From Bacillota bacterium (GTDB lineage: Bacteria > Bacillota > Thermincolia > Thermincolales > UBA2595), in assembly GCA_021847735.1 (NCBI GenBank), contig JAJZQD010000017.1, forward strand, positions 1-34,958: a DNA stretch of 34,958 bases, in the 5' to 3' direction. Positions 7,411 through 15,720 of the stretch are shown piece by piece. Position numbers and translations under genes: made by a program. Position 1 is the stretch's first letter. Each line of letters starts with the position of its first letter. The notes under the pieces were generated by a model that was not told where the DNA came from, made no database searches, and worked only from the letters and a program-made list of their open reading frames with translations.

Positions 7411-8180
7411 TTATTGCAGGCTGGGCAGCCTGACGTCTGCACAGACCACATCGACCAGCGCCGGTTCCGGCAAAGCCAGGGCTTGGCGCAAACAATCTGC
7501 CAATTGGGCGGAATCCTCCACCCTAAATCCGGCGGCGCCGCAGGCTTCGGCATACCGGCTGAAATCGGGAGCGTATATCCCTTCAGCCCTTCAGTCAGAA
7601 GGTTGATGATATATGGCACATCACCGGCCAGGGAATCCCAAAGATAAATATCATTGATTTGCCAAGGCATTTCCTCCAGTTGGATTGTAGCAACCCTTGG
7701 CAAAAACTTTTCTTCAAAAGTAGCCGAACCTATCATAATTATACAGTCGACATCCGGCAGGAAAGAAGGCATCCAGGCCTCCCCGCTTCCGCCCACCACC
7801 TCCGGCAGGCTGTCTGGAAGCACACCCTTGGCATCCTGCGCCACCACCACCGCCCCTCCCCAGGCGGCAGCCAGTTGCCTGATTTCTCCTGCCGCACCTA
7901 TACCCCTTCTTCCGACCAGTACTAGGGGTTTATGGGCCTTCTGCATAAGTGATACCGCTCTGTCCATATCACCGGTGAAATACCCGCGGGCTGCATCCTT
8001 CACCAATGCCGGCAGCACCCCGGGCTCAGCCTGCACAGATTGTGTCCAAAGGTCCTTGGGGATGCTGAGGTGGGCAACAGTTTTCCCGGTTATTGCCTGG
8101 GACATGGCCCGAATCAACAGCCGCAGGCCGGCGGGAGCATTGGTTACCAATTCCGAATAGGTCGTAAAAGTGAACAGTCT
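7411..8180 (-). pseudogene. Broken TPP-dependent enzyme (acetolactate synthase/pyruvate oxidase superfamily)
   Basis: The readable protein starts in the middle of the PYR domain (TTYSELVTNAPAGLRLLIRA, HLSIPKDLW) with a stop codon directly before it (8181-8183). It continues through the central domain (KPLVLVGRRGIGAAGE...WGGAVVVAQDAKG...DVDCIIMIGS...ATIQLEE) to INLLTEGLKGY near 7585. The frame is then lost. In another frame the last 40-odd residues of the TPP-binding domain appear (DFSRYAEACGAAGFRVEDSA...PALVDVVCADVR, stop at 7411). Most of the TPP domain, including the cofactor motif, and the first part of the PYR domain are therefore gone. It cannot be an active enzyme. Which member of the superfamily it was is not clear. 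Confidence 0.88.
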
Positions 8181-8400
8181 TCAACTTCATACAGTGATGT
8201 ATACGGCCAACTGCCAGTGATACAGTGGAGGAGGTTGTGTACACGCCTGTCAACTAGTGCCCCGTAATCTGCGGCTAATTTTCATTCTCGTACGGTACAT
8301 CCTGGCGGTATTGATATCTTTATTGGTTTAATTTAAAAAACAAGGTTAACGTTGCTTGAATGGGCACTAGAACACATAATTTCTACCGTTACTGAAACAT

Positions 8401-8548
8401 GGTAAAGGGGGTGTCTCAAAAGAGGCACCTCCTTTCTAAGTTCTTCTTGAGTTTTCATTTCAAGTCAACAAAAGGCCCGGGCCGTTAAGCCTGAGCCTTT
8501 CTTCTCACTGACTGCCACGCCTTTGCTTTTGGGACAACCCCTTTTACC
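8401..8548. mobile_element. MITE-like element, 148 bp, with about 22-bp terminal inverted repeats
   Basis: The left end GGTAAAGGGGGTGTCTCAAA (8401-8420, continuing AG) matches the reverse complement of the right end, GGTAAAAGGGGTTGTCCCAA (from 8548 inward), with few differences. There is no coding capacity. The left end itself folds as GGTGTCTC-AAAA-GAGGCACC. No clear target-site duplication is visible. Such ends resemble those of transposons mobilised in trans by a full-length insertion sequence; the parent family cannot be named. The stretch 8181-8400, before it, holds nothing I recognise. Confidence 0.7.
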
Positions 8549-8552
8549 TTAC

Positions 8553-9845
8553 TTATAATCTTAAAACCCTGATTTCGAATCTCCCGACCCGGGGCGCCCC
8601 CTTGCCAGTTTCCACTATAACAACGGAGGCGCCGTCGGGGGTCCAGACAGGCTGATGGTAATCACCATAGTCTTTCGTCAGTTCTTTTTGGTGGTTTCCG
8701 TCGGACCCAACCACTATAACTTTATAGCCTTTAATCCTGCTGCCCGGGTTTGCCCCTGTCTCACCGGAGAGGTAAGCCAGCATCCTGCCGTCAGGTGAAA
8801 CGGAGTAACCAAAGTCTTGCGGAGACCTTTCTTTAACCGTTTTCCCGGACGGGAAGGACCGCACTACCTGCCCGCTCACATCGAAACAGGATACCCTATC
8901 ATTTCGAACCTTGTAAACCAACCCGCCGGCCCTGTCAATAGCGGGCGAATACGGCGTACCGTCGTTTTCACCCAATTCGGTGATTTTACCTTTGTCCAAG
9001 TCGGCAATTAATTCGTAAAAACCGTCGTCCCAACCTTTATTAATATACAGGGACCTGCCGGGCACAATCCATTCCGCCCGGCGGTATTTGCCTTTTTCAC
9101 CGGGAAGGAGGGTGACCTTTTTGCCGGTTTCAACATTTACCAGGCCCAAGCCCTGCAGCCTGCCGGCCCCGTCCCCCAGGGCAACCCCTCTGTCAGCAAA
9201 GTAAAACAGGTTTTTCCCATCCGGGTACCAAACAGGATACCAGTCGTCTACTTCCCCGGTTACCTGTTTTTTGTCATGGCCGTCGGTCTTTACCGTGAAT
9301 ATTCCCTTCCCGCGTTCGGCGTAGGCAATTAAATTACCGTCGGGGCTGATAGAACCACAATAAGCCCGGTCTGAAATCTTTACCGGTTTGCGCCCCGATA
9401 GATCCGCGGCAAACAGGCCGTCATCCTTGCGGTACAAAACCCGGCCGCTGTCCGGGGCCCATTCCAGGGCCCGGATATACTGGCCTTTGTCCAGTGATTT
9501 TACTTTTCCGGATGTCAGGTCTGCCAAGACCAGCCGTGACACGAATTCCACTTCTGTTCCGGCCAGGGCCTTGCCTTTGGGGACCTTACTCCCGCTGAAG
9601 ACAGCGTATTTGCCGTCCGGAGAAATTAAAATATTTTCGTTCAGGGAATCTAACTGTAAACCGGCCTTTAGGACATCAATCCGGGAAACGTATTTTACAG
9701 CTGTCTTGTGTTCTGACAAGGCTGCCGGGGGTTTCCCCTCGCCGGTCGGACCCCCGCCCAACAGGGCTGGTTTTTTGCCAAAACACCCTCCCTGTAAAAG
9801 TGAAACCCCCAGAATGCCGGCAATAATCCCGTTCTTTATCCTCAT
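8553..9845 (-). CDS. Lipoprotein with TolB/WD40-like beta-propeller repeats
   Basis: The 430-residue product has a short lipoprotein signal (MRIKNGIIAGILGVSLLQGGC, Cys21 the likely lipidated residue). At least five propeller blades follow, with the repeated motif SPDG or PDG before a beta strand: ISPDGKYAVFSG, WAPDSGRVLYR, ISPDGNLIAYA, WYPDGKNLFYF, VSPDGRMLAYL and WTPDGASVVIV. This is the TolB/DPP-IV N-terminal (PD40) propeller type. It should sit on the outer face of the membrane; binding partner and function are not predictable. ATG 9845 follows GCGGAGGATATTAAAA and lies 2 bp from the rsuA-type stop, so it is the last gene of that operon. The MITE lies just past its end. Confidence 0.82.
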   Translation of the reverse strand: MRIKNGIIAGILGVSLLQGGCFGKKPALLGGGPTGEGKPPAALSEHKTAVKYVSRIDVLKAGLQLDSLNENILISPDGKYAVFSGSKVPKGKALAGTEVEFVSRLVLADLTSGKVKSLDKGQYIRALEWAPDSGRVLYRKDDGLFAADLSGRKPVKISDRAYCGSISPDGNLIAYAERGKGIFTVKTDGHDKKQVTGEVDDWYPVWYPDGKNLFYFADRGVALGDGAGRLQGLGLVNVETGKKVTLLPGEKGKYRRAEWIVPGRSLYINKGWDDGFYELIADLDKGKITELGENDGTPYSPAIDRAGGLVYKVRNDRVSCFDVSGQVVRSFPSGKTVKERSPQDFGYSVSPDGRMLAYLSGETGANPGSRIKGYKVIVVGSDGNHQKELTKDYGDYHQPVWTPDGASVVIVETGKGAPRVGRFEIRVLRL

Positions 9846-9847
9846 TT

Positions 9848-10591
9848 TTAATATCCTCCGCAGTTTTTCAGGAGCCCCATTTCCTCCGGGGTAAGTTCCC
9901 TTACCTCGCCCGGCTGCAAAGATATGTCGAGGGAGAGCCCCCCCATGGCAATCCTCTTTAGGTACAGGACTTCCATACCAAGGGACTTAAACATCCGTTT
10001 GACCTGGTGAAACTTCCCTTCATAAATGGTCAGTTCCGCCTCACCGTTATCACCGGACTCCAATACCCGCAAAGCTGCCGGCCGGGTCAGGTAACCGTCG
10101 TCCAAAACAACCCCCTGGGCCATTTTGGCAGCATGTACTTCGGTGACCGGCCCGTTTACTTTAACAAAGTAAGTTTTTGGCACGTGTTTTTTCGGGGCCA
10201 GTAATCCATGGGCCATTTTGCCGTCATTGGTGAGGAGCAGCAAACCCTCGGTGTCCTTGTCAAGCCTGCCCACCGGGAACAACTCAAAATGCCGGTAATT
10301 CTCCGGAACAAAGTCCAGCACTGTTTGCTCCCTTGTGTCTGTGGTGGCAGAAACACAGCCGGCCGGTTTGTTGAGCATAAGGTACACAAACTCCCTGGAT
10401 AACACCTGGAGGCCGTCCACCGTAACGGTGTCATCAACCGGAGAGACATGCACAGAACTGTCTTTAACTGTTTGGCCGTTTACGGCCACCTTGCCATCAC
10501 GGACAATGCCTTTTATCTCTTTTCTTGACCCGTAACCTGCCGAGGCCAGGAATTTATCTAAGCGAATTGAGTTTTTTTTCAATCCATCCAC
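9848..10591 (-). CDS. rRNA pseudouridine synthase, RsuA/RluB family
   Basis: Residues 9-60 form an S4 RNA-binding domain (IRLDKFLASAGYGSRKEIKGI). The catalytic domain carries the family motif with the nucleophilic Asp, VGRLDKDTEGLLLLTNDG, plus KTYFVKV and GKFHQVKRMF, which are hallmarks of the RsuA branch. The 247-residue length is normal. The enzyme isomerises one uridine in ribosomal RNA; the RsuA branch acts on 16S rRNA and RluB on 23S, and the sequence favours RsuA without proving it. The start is GTG 10591 and overlaps the end of the upstream methyltransferase by 13 bp, so the two are translationally coupled. Confidence 0.9.
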   Translation of the reverse strand: MDGLKKNSIRLDKFLASAGYGSRKEIKGIVRDGKVAVNGQTVKDSSVHVSPVDDTVTVDGLQVLSREFVYLMLNKPAGCVSATTDTREQTVLDFVPENYRHFELFPVGRLDKDTEGLLLLTNDGKMAHGLLAPKKHVPKTYFVKVNGPVTEVHAAKMAQGVVLDDGYLTRPAALRVLESGDNGEAELTIYEGKFHQVKRMFKSLGMEVLYLKRIAMGGLSLDISLQPGEVRELTPEEMGLLKNCGGY

Positions 10592-11943
10592 CGCCAGCCC
10601 GAAGGGTAGTAATTGTTTAACATATCTTGCAGCTGTTTAGCCCAACCGAGGGGGAAACCGTCAACACAAACCATATTCCACCCGCGGTCTCCCGTAAGGT
10701 TAAGGGTTTCGCCCTTAAGGTAACGGATGACTTCACCGGAATCAGAGGGAAAATCCAGAACCCGCCTGGCATCCTGCTTTTTCAAGCCTAAAGCCAGAGG
10801 GGCTGCAGGCTTGAACCTGTTCTTTTTGAGTTCTCCGAGGTACCAGCCGGGCCTGACAATCTTCAAACCGCGTAAATCGGGCAGCCCCTGAGGAACCATA
10901 TAGAGCCTGCTGTGGTTTTGGATTAAATTCCCCTGCAGCGGGGTATTTAAAGCATCTTCCACAAAGTCATAAAAATCCTTGAGGTCTTCCTCCGGCGGGG
11001 CGGCAGGCACGCATTCCGGAGCCGTTTCACCCTCCCCGCCGGTTTTCCTAAGGAGGGCCACAAAATGGCCTTCCCCTTTTATCCTGTGCGGCCAAAGGCG
11101 TATACTTTTACGTACCTGCTCCGCGGCCCCGGCCCATTCCGGCCGCCCGGCGGATACTCCCGGAAAGGTTTGGATTTCTGCCACCTCAAATTCCGGGTTG
11201 CCCCCGATAAAGTTGTCTATCATCCCTTCGTTTTCTTCCGGCGCAAAGGTACAGGTGGAATATACTATGTATCCCCCCGGCTTCAACATGGCAGAAGCGA
11301 ACTTGAGAATGCTTTTCTGCATCTGGGTACACTTTTCAACGGAAAACTCCCCCCAGCTCTTTACCGCAAAGGCATCTTTGCGGAACATACCCTCACCTGA
11401 GCAGGGGGCATCTATTACAATCTTGTCAAAAAAACCGGTAAAATGCTCAGCCAGCCTCATGGGCAGTTCGTTTAGGATGATGTGGTTTCTCACCCCGAAC
11501 ATGTCCAGGTTGCGAACCAACCCTTTAACCCTTTCGTGGTTGACGTCATTGGCGACCAGAATTCCCTGCCCGGCTAACCTGGCGGCGATTTGTGTCGACT
11601 TGCCCCCTGGGGCGGCGCAGAGGTCCAGCACGCGGTCACCCGGCTTAGGGTCAAGAACCGCAATAGTAGTCATCGCGCTGGGCTCCTGGATATAATAGAG
11701 ACCGGCGTGGTAATAAGGGTGTTTGGCCGGCCGGTCGTCTCCACCGATATAAAAACCCTCCCTGGCCCAAGGTACGGGTTCAAGGCTGAAGGGGGAAATC
11801 TTTTTAAATTCTTCAACGGCAATCTTGAGGGTATTAACCCTCAGCCCATAATACCGGGGCTCGTCATAGGAAGCCATAAATGCTTCAAAATCAGGGCCCA
11901 ACATATGCCGCATGCGGTTTACAAACGCTTCCGGTAGCTTCAT
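10579..11943 (-). CDS. 16S rRNA m5C methyltransferase, RsmF/NOL1-NOP2-Sun family
   Basis: The 454-residue protein has an N-terminal region (LPEAFVNRMRHMLGPDFEAF) and a Rossmann methyltransferase core with VLDLCAAPGGKSTQIA (SAM binding), IDAPCSGEGMFRKD (motif IV Cys) and YIVYSTCTFAPEENE (motif VI, catalytic Cys). A C-terminal RsmF-like PUA region follows, ending VDGFPLGWAKQ. This is the architecture of RsmF/YebU, larger than RsmB-type proteins. ATG 11943 follows AAGGAGCAGGAA; a second in-frame ATG at 11958 is less well placed. It heads a three-gene operon with the pseudouridine synthase and the propeller lipoprotein. Confidence 0.9.
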   Translation of the reverse strand: MKLPEAFVNRMRHMLGPDFEAFMASYDEPRYYGLRVNTLKIAVEEFKKISPFSLEPVPWAREGFYIGGDDRPAKHPYYHAGLYYIQEPSAMTTIAVLDPKPGDRVLDLCAAPGGKSTQIAARLAGQGILVANDVNHERVKGLVRNLDMFGVRNHIILNELPMRLAEHFTGFFDKIVIDAPCSGEGMFRKDAFAVKSWGEFSVEKCTQMQKSILKFASAMLKPGGYIVYSTCTFAPEENEGMIDNFIGGNPEFEVAEIQTFPGVSAGRPEWAGAAEQVRKSIRLWPHRIKGEGHFVALLRKTGGEGETAPECVPAAPPEEDLKDFYDFVEDALNTPLQGNLIQNHSRLYMVPQGLPDLRGLKIVRPGWYLGELKKNRFKPAAPLALGLKKQDARRVLDFPSDSGEVIRYLKGETLNLTGDRGWNMVCVDGFPLGWAKQLQDMLNNYYPSGWRWMD

Positions 11944-11973
11944 TTCCTGCTCCTTCATTAATTTACCAAACCT

Positions 11974-12001
11974 ATTATACAGGACTTCACTTCAAAAGCA
12001 A
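11974..12001 (-). promoter_or_regulatory. Promoter of the rsmF-type operon
   Basis: TTGCTT (12001-11996), a 16-bp spacer and TATAAT (11979-11974) lie 30 bp upstream of the methyltransferase start. The -10 box is consensus and the -35 is moderate. Confidence 0.6.
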
Positions 12002-12041
12002 AGACTTTGTTCCCCGCTTTACTTTTTACTTTTTACGCAAT

Positions 12042-12660
12042 CTAAATCCTTATGGTGGCTGCTTCAACAATTTCCACGCCGCTTATTCCATGTAGCCCCT
12101 CTGTAAGCCGAAACAATGCGAGGTCTTTGTTCTTGGCCTCAATCATTACATCAAAGTCACAGTTTAATTCTCTCGCCGCAACCGTATAATCCCCCCACAT
12201 GCATAATCATTTGAGCGTCATCCAGGCCCATAGCCGCGAAGACCCGGTCGTGGTATTCCAGGTCCCTTAGGGAGGCTTCAAAGACCCCCTCCTTGAGACT
12301 GTTGATCAGGGTAAAGTGGTCGGGGTGTGAACTGACCCGCATTTTGTTTTCTGCTGCAATTGCCCCGATTTTGGCAAATTCATCTTTGCAATCTTCACAG
12401 TAATCCCAACCGGCTGTCAAAGGATGAGTCGCCAGGGGGACAAGCTTTGACGTAAAACGAAATAAATGGATATGGTGGGCAGCATTATAATATAACAACC
12501 TGGCGCAATTTTGCAGGTTTTCTTTTGTTATTCGCCTTAACCTGTTTCTGCGGTTCTCTTCACCTTCGATGCGCTCGTAATTCCCAACCGTAATAGTCTT
12601 TGAAGGTGAACAGTTTTCCAGTTTGAGCGACATAGCAACATATCCTAATCTGACCAACAT
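12042..12660 (-). pseudogene. uvsE: UV damage endonuclease UvsE, internally deleted and frameshifted
   Basis: The N-terminal half is excellent: MLVRLGYVAMSLKLENCSPS, then LLYYNAAHHIHLFRFTSKLVPLATHP and RVSSHPDHFTLINSL to MIMHVGGLYG. These are UvsE/UVDE landmarks including metal-ligand histidines. Straight after GGLYG (about 12190) the frame shifts, and the C-terminal end of the same family appears (ARELNCDFDVMIEAKNKDLA, then LFRLTEGL, stop at 12042). Roughly 80-110 residues with the remaining metal ligands are missing. The active site cannot be complete. The start has a good ribosome site (AAGGAAGGATAATTAAG) and a TATAAT -10 (12688-12693), so it was an expressed gene recently. Confidence 0.88.
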
Positions 12661-12741
12661 CTTAATTATCCTTCCTTTGCCAGTGCTATTATAAAATTTG
12701 CCCCGTCGGTATTAGTTTAATTCCACCAGAGGTGTCTCCCG

Positions 12742-12985
12742 ATGGTCTTATTTCCGCTTTCTTACCGATTCACGGGATACATACCTACCGATCCCCTCGA
12801 GGTCGACAAGATGGAAAAACAGTTCACCGGGGTTATTGCCAAAGAAGCAGAATCCGCAGTGTATAAAGCGCAACAAGAGCTTGGTGTCGACTATCTGGGT
12901 TTTGGAACCAAATTGCTAGACATGCACCCGGATATATACAATAAGATAGACTGGGACAGGACTTTTCCCACTGATAAAAGGAAGA
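12742..12985 (+). pseudogene. Orphan C-terminal fragment of a Ger(x)C-type spore germination protein
   Basis: The segment TDPLEVDKMEKQFTGVIAKE, AESAVYKAQQELGVDYLGFG and KLLDMHPDIYNKIDWDRTFP matches the C-terminal domain of Ger(x)C lipoproteins, whose consensus has KAQ-ELGxDxxGFG followed by W-x-x-x-FP. The signal peptide, lipobox and N-terminal domain are absent. The last 15-20 residues are replaced by the hairpin repeat starting at 12980. An ATG at 12742 exists but lacks a convincing ribosome site. It is a relic, not a working germinant-receptor subunit; the matching gerA and gerB genes are not in the window. Confidence 0.78.
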
Positions 12986-13096
12986 GGCAGGTATATTACT
13001 TAGAACGAGCAACAACTCCGTCGGCAAACCACTCCCGCTCACGCGGATCGTGGGCCGACACACGTCAGACTCGCTCTCCGAACATACCTGCCTCTT
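12980..13096 (+). repeat. Long hairpin repeat, copy 1
   Basis: This 117-bp palindromic element opens with GGAAGAGGCAGGTATATT and closes with GAACATACCTGCCTCTT. Moving inward: CGAG/CTCG, then unpaired CAACAAC on the left and GTCAG on the right, helix GTCGGC/GCCGAC, CCAC/GTGG, and CCGC/GCGG at the tip. The sequence AAAGGGGCTA at 13121-13130 matches the outer end of copy 4; the left outer end is missing here. It interrupts the Ger(x)C fragment and lies at the 3' end of threonine synthase. Confidence 0.85.
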
Positions 13097-13138
13097 GCTT
13101 TTCTTTTTTTGCGAAAACCGAAAGGGGCTAATTTTAGT

Positions 13139-14641
13139 TTATGCCAGGCCCAGGATTTCTTCTACGGCTTTTTTGATACCTGCTTTGTCGGCAATCATGG
13201 AATGTCGGACAGGTTTGGTATCGAGTCCGCGCAGTCCGGGATGAATTTCATTCCCGCTAACCCTGCTGAGGTCCTGCAAAATCTCGAACTCGTCCTTGCC
13301 AACAACGGCGCTGCTGCCTTCAATAGCCTCAAGTACCGCCTTGTTGAATTTGAAGGGGCTGGCTGTTGAATCAACAACAGTCACCGTGTTATCACCTGTT
13401 TTGGCCGCATAGTCGAAATATACCCGTAACCCGACCGCAGTATGGGTATCAACCGTATATCCGTACTTTTGATGAACCTGCCTAATGGTTTCCAGGGTTT
13501 TGGCCTCGTCGGCAAACCCGGCCACGAGGATGCCACCGATTCGCCGGAGGGTTTCCGGGTTTACTTCGAACTTGCCGTGGGATGCAAGCTGACCCAGCCA
13601 TTCGCTGATTTTGCCACCGTCATGACCGGTGATTTCAAACAAGAACCGTTCCAAATTACTGGATATGAGAATATCCATCGAAGGACTGTTGGTCCCTATG
13701 AATTCCCGGTTCCGGTCATACAAGCCGGTATCGAAGAAATCCGTCAGAACCCTGTTCTCATTGGAGGCACACACCAGTTTATTGACCGGCAGACCCATCC
13801 TGTATGCGTAATATCCAGCCAGGATATTACCGAAGTTGCCTGTCGGCACAACAAAATTTATTTTATCTCCCGGGGTAACAGCCCTTTTTCCCACCAACTC
13901 CAGGTATGCCCAGAAATAATAGACTATCTGCGGCAGCAGCCGCCCCCAGTTGATGGAGTTTGCTGATGACAGCTCATAACCCCTGTTGGATAAAAGCTCG
14001 TTAAAGCTGTCGTCCCCGAATATTTTCTTTACGGCATTCTGGCAGTCGTCGAAGTTTCCCCTGACTGCCACCACATAAGTATTGTCCCCGTCCGTTGTGG
14101 TCATCTGGAGTTCCTGAACTTTACTGACACCGTTATGGGGGTAGAAGACAATTATCTTTATCCCCGGTATGTTTTTGAAACCTTCCAGGGCCGCTTTTCC
14201 AGTATCACCGGAAGTAGCTACGAGGATAACCGTCTCATTGACTGTCCCAACCTTTTTAATCGCTTTCGAGAGAAAATGAGGCAGGATTTGCAGGGCCATG
14301 TCCTTAAATGCCGCAGTAGGTCCATGCCACAATTCTAGAACATAGGAACTGTCGGACAGTTTATGTAAAGGTGCCATATCGGGGTGGTCAAAATTGGTTC
14401 CATTGTATGCCCTGTCGATACAATCATTGATTTCCCCGGGGGAGTAATCTGTAAGAAAAAGTTCGAGGACTTTCCGGGCGATTTCCCGGTAACCCATGCC
14501 TGTCATAGCCTTTAACTCGTCCCTGGAAATAACGGGGATTTCAGCAGGCACGAACAGTCCACCCGATGGTACCATGCCAAGCTTTATAGCTTCTGCAGAT
14601 TCTATATGGTGAAAATTCCCTCTTGTGCTCACATATTTCAT
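13139..14641 (-). CDS. thrC: Threonine synthase
   Basis: The 500-residue PLP enzyme converts O-phosphohomoserine to threonine. Landmarks are MKYVSTRG at the start, GGLFVP, ELWHGPTAAFKDMALQ (Lys113 is the PLP Schiff-base lysine), LVATSGDTGKAAL, NSINWGRLLPQIVYYFWAY and VPTGNFGNILAGYYA. This is the longer class of threonine synthase found in many clostridia. The start at ATG 14641 follows AAAAAAGGAGTCCGCTTA; a longer frame from 14662 includes the ribosome site and is rejected. The gene stands alone with its own promoter. Copy 1 of the hairpin repeat lies 40 bp beyond its stop and may act as its terminator. Confidence 0.95.
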   Translation of the reverse strand: MKYVSTRGNFHHIESAEAIKLGMVPSGGLFVPAEIPVISRDELKAMTGMGYREIARKVLELFLTDYSPGEINDCIDRAYNGTNFDHPDMAPLHKLSDSSYVLELWHGPTAAFKDMALQILPHFLSKAIKKVGTVNETVILVATSGDTGKAALEGFKNIPGIKIIVFYPHNGVSKVQELQMTTTDGDNTYVVAVRGNFDDCQNAVKKIFGDDSFNELLSNRGYELSSANSINWGRLLPQIVYYFWAYLELVGKRAVTPGDKINFVVPTGNFGNILAGYYAYRMGLPVNKLVCASNENRVLTDFFDTGLYDRNREFIGTNSPSMDILISSNLERFLFEITGHDGGKISEWLGQLASHGKFEVNPETLRRIGGILVAGFADEAKTLETIRQVHQKYGYTVDTHTAVGLRVYFDYAAKTGDNTVTVVDSTASPFKFNKAVLEAIEGSSAVVGKDEFEILQDLSRVSGNEIHPGLRGLDTKPVRHSMIADKAGIKKAVEEILGLA

Positions 14642-14672
14642 TAAGCGGACTCCTTTTTTCATGATATTCCTA

Positions 14673-14701
14673 ATTATAATTCAAACCCGGCGCGTCTTCA
14701 A
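14673..14701 (-). promoter_or_regulatory. Promoter of thrC
   Basis: TTGAAG (14701-14696), a 17-bp spacer and TATAAT (14678-14673) lie 32 bp upstream of the thrC start. The short leader leaves no room for a T-box or other riboswitch, so threonine control, if any, is not by leader RNA. Confidence 0.75.
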
Positions 14702-14735
14702 GGGTGGATTAGCAATTAAAAGATTTTCAGCTGTA

Positions 14736-14765
14736 TTGACAACGCAGGCCAGGCAAAGGTAAAAT
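14736..14765 (+). promoter_or_regulatory. Promoter of the HD-GYP gene
   Basis: Consensus TTGACA (14736-14741), an 18-bp spacer and TAAAAT (14760-14765) precede the HD-GYP start by about 50 bp. It is divergent from the thrC promoter. Confidence 0.65.
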
Positions 14766-14815
14766 ATAGTAAATACCCCCATGGGGTATGCTTCTTTTGG
14801 CTAGGGAGGGCTTTT

Positions 14816-15703
14816 ATGGCTGACCAGTTTTTCGGAAAGACAGTTGAAGAATACATTTTACAGCTTAAGAAATTTAACCTGGACTTAAAATTTGTAATGG
14901 AACTGAAGGTCCAGGGCCGGTTACTGCGGTGGCCGCAAGATATTGCCGGGAATTTAGATAACAATGTCATCAGATTATATCCCGGCCATATTAAATTGAT
15001 TTCGGAAGGTAAAAGGATTGGAGATTACCGCTGGGCCGGTTATTTGGATTATCACCAACAAACCGTTAACCACCTGTTGTTGGACAACCTTCTTACCAAA
15101 TTTCAAATGTTTGAGCAGGCCAGGCACAGCCTGAGCTGCGGTATGGGAGTGTTAAACAGCGCCATCAAAGCAATAGAAGCCAAGGACCATTATACCAAAG
15201 GGCATTCCGACCGGGTCTCCCAATTAGCCATGAAAATCTCCGATATGTTCGATGTGGATTATTCCGAATATGATATTGAAATTGCCTCCAAGCTTCATGA
15301 TATTGGCAAGATTGGGGTCAGTGAAATAATTTTATGCAAACCGGGCCTTTTGACAGAACAAGAAATAACCGAAATCCGCAAGCACCCTGAAATAGGGGCC
15401 AATATCTTAAAACCCTTGCCCATCTTCGAACACCTGGTCCCGGTTATCCGGCATCACCATGAAAAAATTGACGGTACCGGATATCCTGACGGTCTTGCGG
15501 GGGATGACATCCCCCTTCTCTCCCGGATCATCGCCGTGGCAGATACCTTTGATGCCCTAACGTCAAACCGCCCCTACCGCCAGGCGATGAGTACAGAAAA
15601 GGCCCTTGGGGTGATAGCAGGGGTCAAAGGTTCCCAACTGGATGCCCGGATAGTTGATACTTTTCTCTCTCTGCGTGAACACCTGTTAACTGCTGCAAAC
15701 TAA
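14816..15703 (+). CDS. HD-GYP domain phosphodiesterase
   Basis: Residues 1-110 form a domain I do not recognise. About 112-290 is an HD-GYP domain: TKGHSDRVSQLA, the metal pair His161-Asp162 in KLHDIGKIGV, HHHEKIDGTGYPDGL (213-227, with GYP intact) and AVADTFDALTSNRPYR. HD-GYP enzymes hydrolyse cyclic di-GMP to GMP or pGpG. All core residues are present, so the protein should be active. The protein is cytoplasmic, with no membrane segment; the first domain may sense a signal. ATG 14816 follows GGGAGGGCTTTT. Together with the large GGDEF/EAL protein at the right end this shows that cyclic di-GMP signalling is used. Confidence 0.92.
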   Translation: MADQFFGKTVEEYILQLKKFNLDLKFVMELKVQGRLLRWPQDIAGNLDNNVIRLYPGHIKLISEGKRIGDYRWAGYLDYHQQTVNHLLLDNLLTKFQMFEQARHSLSCGMGVLNSAIKAIEAKDHYTKGHSDRVSQLAMKISDMFDVDYSEYDIEIASKLHDIGKIGVSEIILCKPGLLTEQEITEIRKHPEIGANILKPLPIFEHLVPVIRHHHEKIDGTGYPDGLAGDDIPLLSRIIAVADTFDALTSNRPYRQAMSTEKALGVIAGVKGSQLDARIVDTFLSLREHLLTAAN

Positions 15704-15720
15704 AGGAAGTATCCCAGAAC

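Noticed and set aside
10979-11695. A 238-codon plus-strand frame opposite the RsmF-type gene
   Set aside because: It mirrors GC-rich coding sequence of a conserved methyltransferase; the composition (Ser, Pro, Arg) is typical of antisense translation.
13442-13966. A 174-codon open frame on the plus strand inside thrC
   Set aside because: It is the antisense shadow of a well-conserved threonine synthase and has no ribosome site or family match.
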